Assembly: GCF_014203155.1 (NCBI RefSeq)
Contig: NZ_JACHIK010000014.1
Coordinates: 1 to 64,000, forward strand
Length of the DNA: 64,000 nucleotides
Origin: Shinella fusca
Lineage (GTDB): Bacteria; Pseudomonadota; Alphaproteobacteria; Rhizobiales; Rhizobiaceae
Direction: 5' to 3'
The notes beneath the pieces were generated by a model that was not told the origin of the DNA, did no database searches, and worked only from the letters and a program-made list of their open reading frames with translations. Both the position numbers and the translations under genes were made by a program. Of the stretch, positions 61,020 through 64,000 are shown piece after piece. The first letter of the stretch is position 1; each line of letters opens with the position of its first letter.

Positions 61020-61649
61020 ATGGCCCGCCGCACCTTCCACCGCGCCCCCGAGGCCGAGCGCCGCCACGACCTGATCGAGGCGACGCTGGACTGCATCGCC
61101 GAATACGGCCTGCAAGGCGCGACGGTGCGGCAGATCGCCATCAAGGCGGGCGTGACGGCGGGCCTCATCCGGCACTATTTCCAATCCAAGGAGCATATCC
61201 TCCAGGAGGCCTACCGCGTCGTCATCGCCCGGCTGACGGAGAAGGCCGAGCGCGTGACGGGCGATCCCGAGCAGCGGCTCGTCGACTTCATCGTCATCAA
61301 CCTGACGGAGCCGGTCGCCAACAGCCGCAGCCTCTCGCTCTGGGCCTCGTTCATCAGCCGGGTCAGCGTCGATCCCGAGCTCGCCGTCATCCACCGCGAG
61401 GGATACCTCAGCTTCCGCAACGCGCTGGAGGGACTGCTTGCCGATTTCCTTTCGACGCGCGGCGCCGATGCCTCGCCGGAACGCTGCCGGCGGCTCGCCA
61501 TCGCCATCAACGGCCTGCTCGACGGGCTGTGGCTCGAAGGCTGCCTTGCCGGCGAGCTCTTCGAGGAAAGCGAGCTCGTCGGGATCGCGCTGACCTCCAT
61601 CGAAACGCTTCTCGGCCTTTCCCTGAGGCAAGCCGGCACGGCCCGGTAA
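61020..61649 (+). CDS. TetR/AcrR-family regulator, BetI-like
   Basis: A 209-residue repressor-type protein: N-terminal HTH (IAEYGLQGATVRQIAIKAGV, then TAGLIRHYFQSKEHIL) and a C-terminal BetI/TetR_C_6-like ligand domain. It starts 11 bp after the dimethylargininase gene with a GGGAGGA site. Autoregulation of this operon and of the divergent transporter is plausible. Confidence 0.9.
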   Translation: MARRTFHRAPEAERRHDLIEATLDCIAEYGLQGATVRQIAIKAGVTAGLIRHYFQSKEHILQEAYRVVIARLTEKAERVTGDPEQRLVDFIVINLTEPVANSRSLSLWASFISRVSVDPELAVIHREGYLSFRNALEGLLADFLSTRGADASPERCRRLAIAINGLLDGLWLEGCLAGELFEESELVGIALTSIETLLGLSLRQAGTAR

Positions 61650-61677
61650 ACGACACCTAGACACGCGGAGAACGGCC

Positions 61678-62868
61678 ATGCGCTACGCTTCCATCACAGA
61701 CCGGCTCGCCAATCTCGGCTCGGAGAAATGGGCGATCCATGCCGCCGCGCGCCGCATGGCGGCCGAGGGCCGGCCGATCATCGAGCTGACCATCGGCGAG
61801 CCGGACGTGCCGCCGGACGCAACGCTGCTCGCCGAGGCCGTGCGGTCCATGCATGCCGGACGCTACCGCTACTCCAACGGCCGGGGCGAGCCTTCCGTCG
61901 TCGACGCGCTGGTGCGCAAATATGCCGGGCGCCGCGCCGGCGTGACGGCCGAAAACGTCCTGTGCTTTCCCGGCACGCAGACCGCCCTCTTCGCCGTCAT
62001 GCTCGGCCTCGTGGAGGCGGGCGACGCCGTGCTCGTCGGCGATCCGCTCTATGCCACCTACGAGGGCGTCATCCGCGCGACCGGCGCCGAGCGCATCGCC
62101 GTGCCGCTGCGGCCGGAAAACGGCTTCCACATGCAGGCCGCCGACCTCGAAGCCGCCATCACGCCGCAGTGCCGCGTGCTGCTCCTCAACACGCCGCACA
62201 ACCCGACCGGCGCGGTGCTGACGGCCGAGGAGATCGCCGCGCTCGGCGCCGTCTGCCGCAAGCACGACCTCTGGATCGTCTGCGACGAGGTCTACGAGCA
62301 GCTCGTCTTCGGCGGCACCTTCGCCTCGCCCTTCGACGATCCGGCGCTCGCCGAGCGTACCGTCGTCGTCTCCTCCATCTCGAAATCCCATGCCGCGCCG
62401 GGCTTCCGCAGCGGCTGGGCGGTCGGGCCTGCCGAATTCTGCACGCGCCTCCTCTCGGTCTCCGAGACCATGCTGTTCGGCGGCCAGCCCTTCATCGCCG
62501 ACATGACGGCCCTTGCGCTCGACACGCAGGTCGGCACCGCCGCCGCCATGCGCGAGAGCTACGGCGCGCGCGCCGCGCGCTTTGCCGCCGCGCTCTCGCG
62601 CGCACCCGGCCTTGCGCCGCTGCCGCCGGAGGCCGGCATGTTCATCCTCGTCGACGTCTCGGGCACCGGCATGAGCGGGGAGGATTTCGCCTGGGCGCTT
62701 CTCAACGAGGAGGGCGTCGCGGTGATGCCCGGCTCCTCCTTCGGCGAGGAGGCGGAAGGCTTCATCCGCCTCAGCCTCACCGTGCCCGACGCCCATATCG
62801 ACGAGGCCTGCCGGCGCATCGCCGCGCTCGCCGCAAGGTCCACGCTTCCGAAGGAGCGCCGCGCATGA
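61678..62868 (+). CDS. aruH: Aminotransferase class I/II, probable arginine:pyruvate transaminase (AruH-like)
   Basis: A 396-residue fold-type-I aminotransferase with PLP Lys in SSISKSHAAPGFRSGW, NTPHNPTGAVL and WIVCDEVYEQLVF. In Pseudomonas AruH converts arginine to 2-ketoarginine and alanine. The assignment rests mainly on coupling (ATGA overlap) to a gene for a recognisable AruI-type decarboxylase. Its substrate could be citrulline or ornithine if the DDAH acts first. Confidence 0.78.
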   Translation: MRYASITDRLANLGSEKWAIHAAARRMAAEGRPIIELTIGEPDVPPDATLLAEAVRSMHAGRYRYSNGRGEPSVVDALVRKYAGRRAGVTAENVLCFPGTQTALFAVMLGLVEAGDAVLVGDPLYATYEGVIRATGAERIAVPLRPENGFHMQAADLEAAITPQCRVLLLNTPHNPTGAVLTAEEIAALGAVCRKHDLWIVCDEVYEQLVFGGTFASPFDDPALAERTVVVSSISKSHAAPGFRSGWAVGPAEFCTRLLSVSETMLFGGQPFIADMTALALDTQVGTAAAMRESYGARAARFAAALSRAPGLAPLPPEAGMFILVDVSGTGMSGEDFAWALLNEEGVAVMPGSSFGEEAEGFIRLSLTVPDAHIDEACRRIAALAARSTLPKERRA

Positions 62869-64000
62869 CGACGAAGACCGTAGGCGAAGTTCTCGTCGAC
62901 CTTCTGGAGGCCAACGGCGTCGAGGTGGTGTTCGGCATTCCGGGCGTCCACACGGTCGAGCTCTACCGGGGCCTTGCCGCCTCGAAGATCCGTCATGTGA
63001 CGCCGCGCCACGAGCAGGGCGCCGGCTTCATGGCGGACGGCTATGCGCGCGTTTCCGGCAAGCCGGGCGTGGCGCTCGTCATCACCGGACCGGGCCTTAC
63101 CAACACCATCACGGCGATGGCGCAGGCGCGGCAGGATTCCGTGCCCATGCTCGTCATCTCCGGCGTCAACCGGCGCGATTCGCTCGGCCACGGCCGCGGC
63201 CTCCTGCACGAACTGCCCGACCAGCAGGGCATGATGAAGACGCTCGCGCTCTATTCGCACACGCTGCTCAACCCGGCCGACCTGCCGCTCGTCGTCGAGC
63301 GCGCCTTCGCGGTGCTGCTCTCCGGCCGCCCGGGCCCCGTGCATATCGAAATCCCGACCGACGTGATGGCGAAACCCATCGAGACCGGCAGCTTCACGCC
63401 CGCCGTCGCGACCCGCCCGCGCGCCGACGCCGAAACGCTGCAGCGCGCCGCGATCCTCTGCACCCATGCCGCCCGTCCCGTGATCCTCGCCGGTGGCGGC
63501 GCGGTGACGGCGGAAGAGGAGATCCGGGCGCTCGCCGAGCGCATCGGCGCGCCGGTCGTCACCACCGTGAACGCCCGCGGCATGCTGGCCGGCGATCCGT
63601 TGCGCGTGCCGGCGAGCCCCACTTTGAAAGCCGTGCGGCGCCTGCTCGCCGATGCCGACCTCGTCGTCGCCTTCGGCACCGAGTTCGGCCCGACGGACTA
63701 CGACATCAATGTCGACGGCGGCTTCCCGAAGCTGAAATCGCTGATCCGCGTGGATATCGACGCCGCGCAGCTCGCCCGCACGCCGCAGTCCGGCCTTTCG
63801 ATCTTCTCCAGCGCCAAGACGGCGGCCGCCGGCATGCTCGGCTTCCTCGAAGGCCACAAGGCGACGGAGGACGGCGCCCGGCGCGCCGAGACCGCGCGCA
63901 AGAATGCATGGAACGAGCTGACGGCGAAGATGCAGGCGGAAGTCGGCGTGATCGATACGATCTGGCACACTCTGCCGAAGGCGATCATCGTCGGCGATTC
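62865..64000 (+). CDS. aruI: Thiamine-diphosphate enzyme, probable 5-guanidino-2-oxopentanoate decarboxylase (AruI-like), cut by the window end
   Basis: The first ~378 residues of a TPP enzyme. The N-terminal part reads VVFGIPGVHTVELYRGLAA, RHEQGAGFMADGYARVSGKP with the catalytic Glu, and RPGPVHIEIPTDVM. The stretch FGIPGVHTVELYRG matches, from memory, AruI of Pseudomonas, which decarboxylates 2-ketoarginine to 4-guanidinobutanal. An acetolactate synthase-like role is less likely because an AruH-like gene precedes it. The central domain is complete; the TPP-binding C-terminal domain (GDG..N motif) lies beyond the window. Confidence 0.82.
   Translation, partial: MTTKTVGEVLVDLLEANGVEVVFGIPGVHTVELYRGLAASKIRHVTPRHEQGAGFMADGYARVSGKPGVALVITGPGLTNTITAMAQARQDSVPMLVISGVNRRDSLGHGRGLLHELPDQQGMMKTLALYSHTLLNPADLPLVVERAFAVLLSGRPGPVHIEIPTDVMAKPIETGSFTPAVATRPRADAETLQRAAILCTHAARPVILAGGGAVTAEEEIRALAERIGAPVVTTVNARGMLAGDPLRVPASPTLKAVRRLLADADLVVAFGTEFGPTDYDINVDGGFPKLKSLIRVDIDAAQLARTPQSGLSIFSSAKTAAAGMLGFLEGHKATEDGARRAETARKNAWNELTAKMQAEVGVIDTIWHTLPKAIIVGD

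Noticed and set aside
1-64000. CRISPR arrays, prophage genes, rRNA operons or conjugation genes
   Set aside because: No regularly spaced repeats, phage structural or integrase genes, rRNA sequence or transfer genes were seen on either strand.

Overview
The window is a chromosomal segment of an alphaproteobacterium of the Rhizobiaceae type (Shinella/Ensifer/Agrobacterium-like; the genus is not certain). The support is high-GC, densely packed coding, the rhizobial block murA-DUF2948-hisD-UPF0262-phosphatase-infA-maf-yacG-tRNA-Phe, a CycM-type membrane cytochrome c, a CtrA box, and four RIME-like palindromic repeats. It contains 63 protein genes (two cut by the window edges), two tRNAs and the SRP RNA. 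There is no prophage or CRISPR; the only insertion-sequence trace is a transposase tail at the left edge.

Layout. 1-11 kb is mostly housekeeping: MltB-like transglycosylase, recR, a MOSC protein, a LysE exporter, ybaB, dnaX, ffs (SRP RNA), a HIT protein, nudC, pheA, kdsB, cytochrome c and an AEC permease. 11-19 kb holds a giant alpha-2-macroglobulin-like protein followed by pbpC. 19-31 kb is a minus-strand amino-acid catabolic block: leucine/isovalerate genes (liuA, B, D, E, C), a fused 2-oxoacid ferredoxin oxidoreductase, an Lrp regulator and a FAH-family enzyme, then an MFS/AraC divergent pair ending in tRNA-Thr. 33-39 kb is the conserved murA-to-tRNA-Phe block on the plus strand.

39-50 kb is the most interesting region. 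A five-gene Liv-type ABC importer lies next to four catabolic genes: a PIG-L-type 4-oxalomesaconate hydratase (galB-like), a VOC-type extradiol dioxygenase, a CHA/HMG aldolase (ligK/galC-like) and a PrpF-type tautomerase (galD-like). A divergent DUF1932 dehydrogenase and a LysR regulator with two helix-turn-helix domains complete it. The same bipartite motif, with the same 21-bp phasing and orientation, lies in front of both the transporter and the catabolic operon. I infer one regulon for uptake and meta-cleavage of a gallate-like aromatic acid, with a type-I ring-cleavage enzyme in place of the usual LigB-type one.

50-55 kb is mixed: a glycine-rich membrane protein, an aminotransferase, a small ATPase, galE, a chorismate mutase and a small secreted protein, with two structured or AT-rich intergenic regions. 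55-64 kb looks like an arginine or methylarginine system: M20 amidohydrolase, polar amino-acid ABC importer, dimethylargininase, TetR regulator, an AruH-like arginine transaminase and an AruI-like 2-ketoarginine decarboxylase (cut by the window end).
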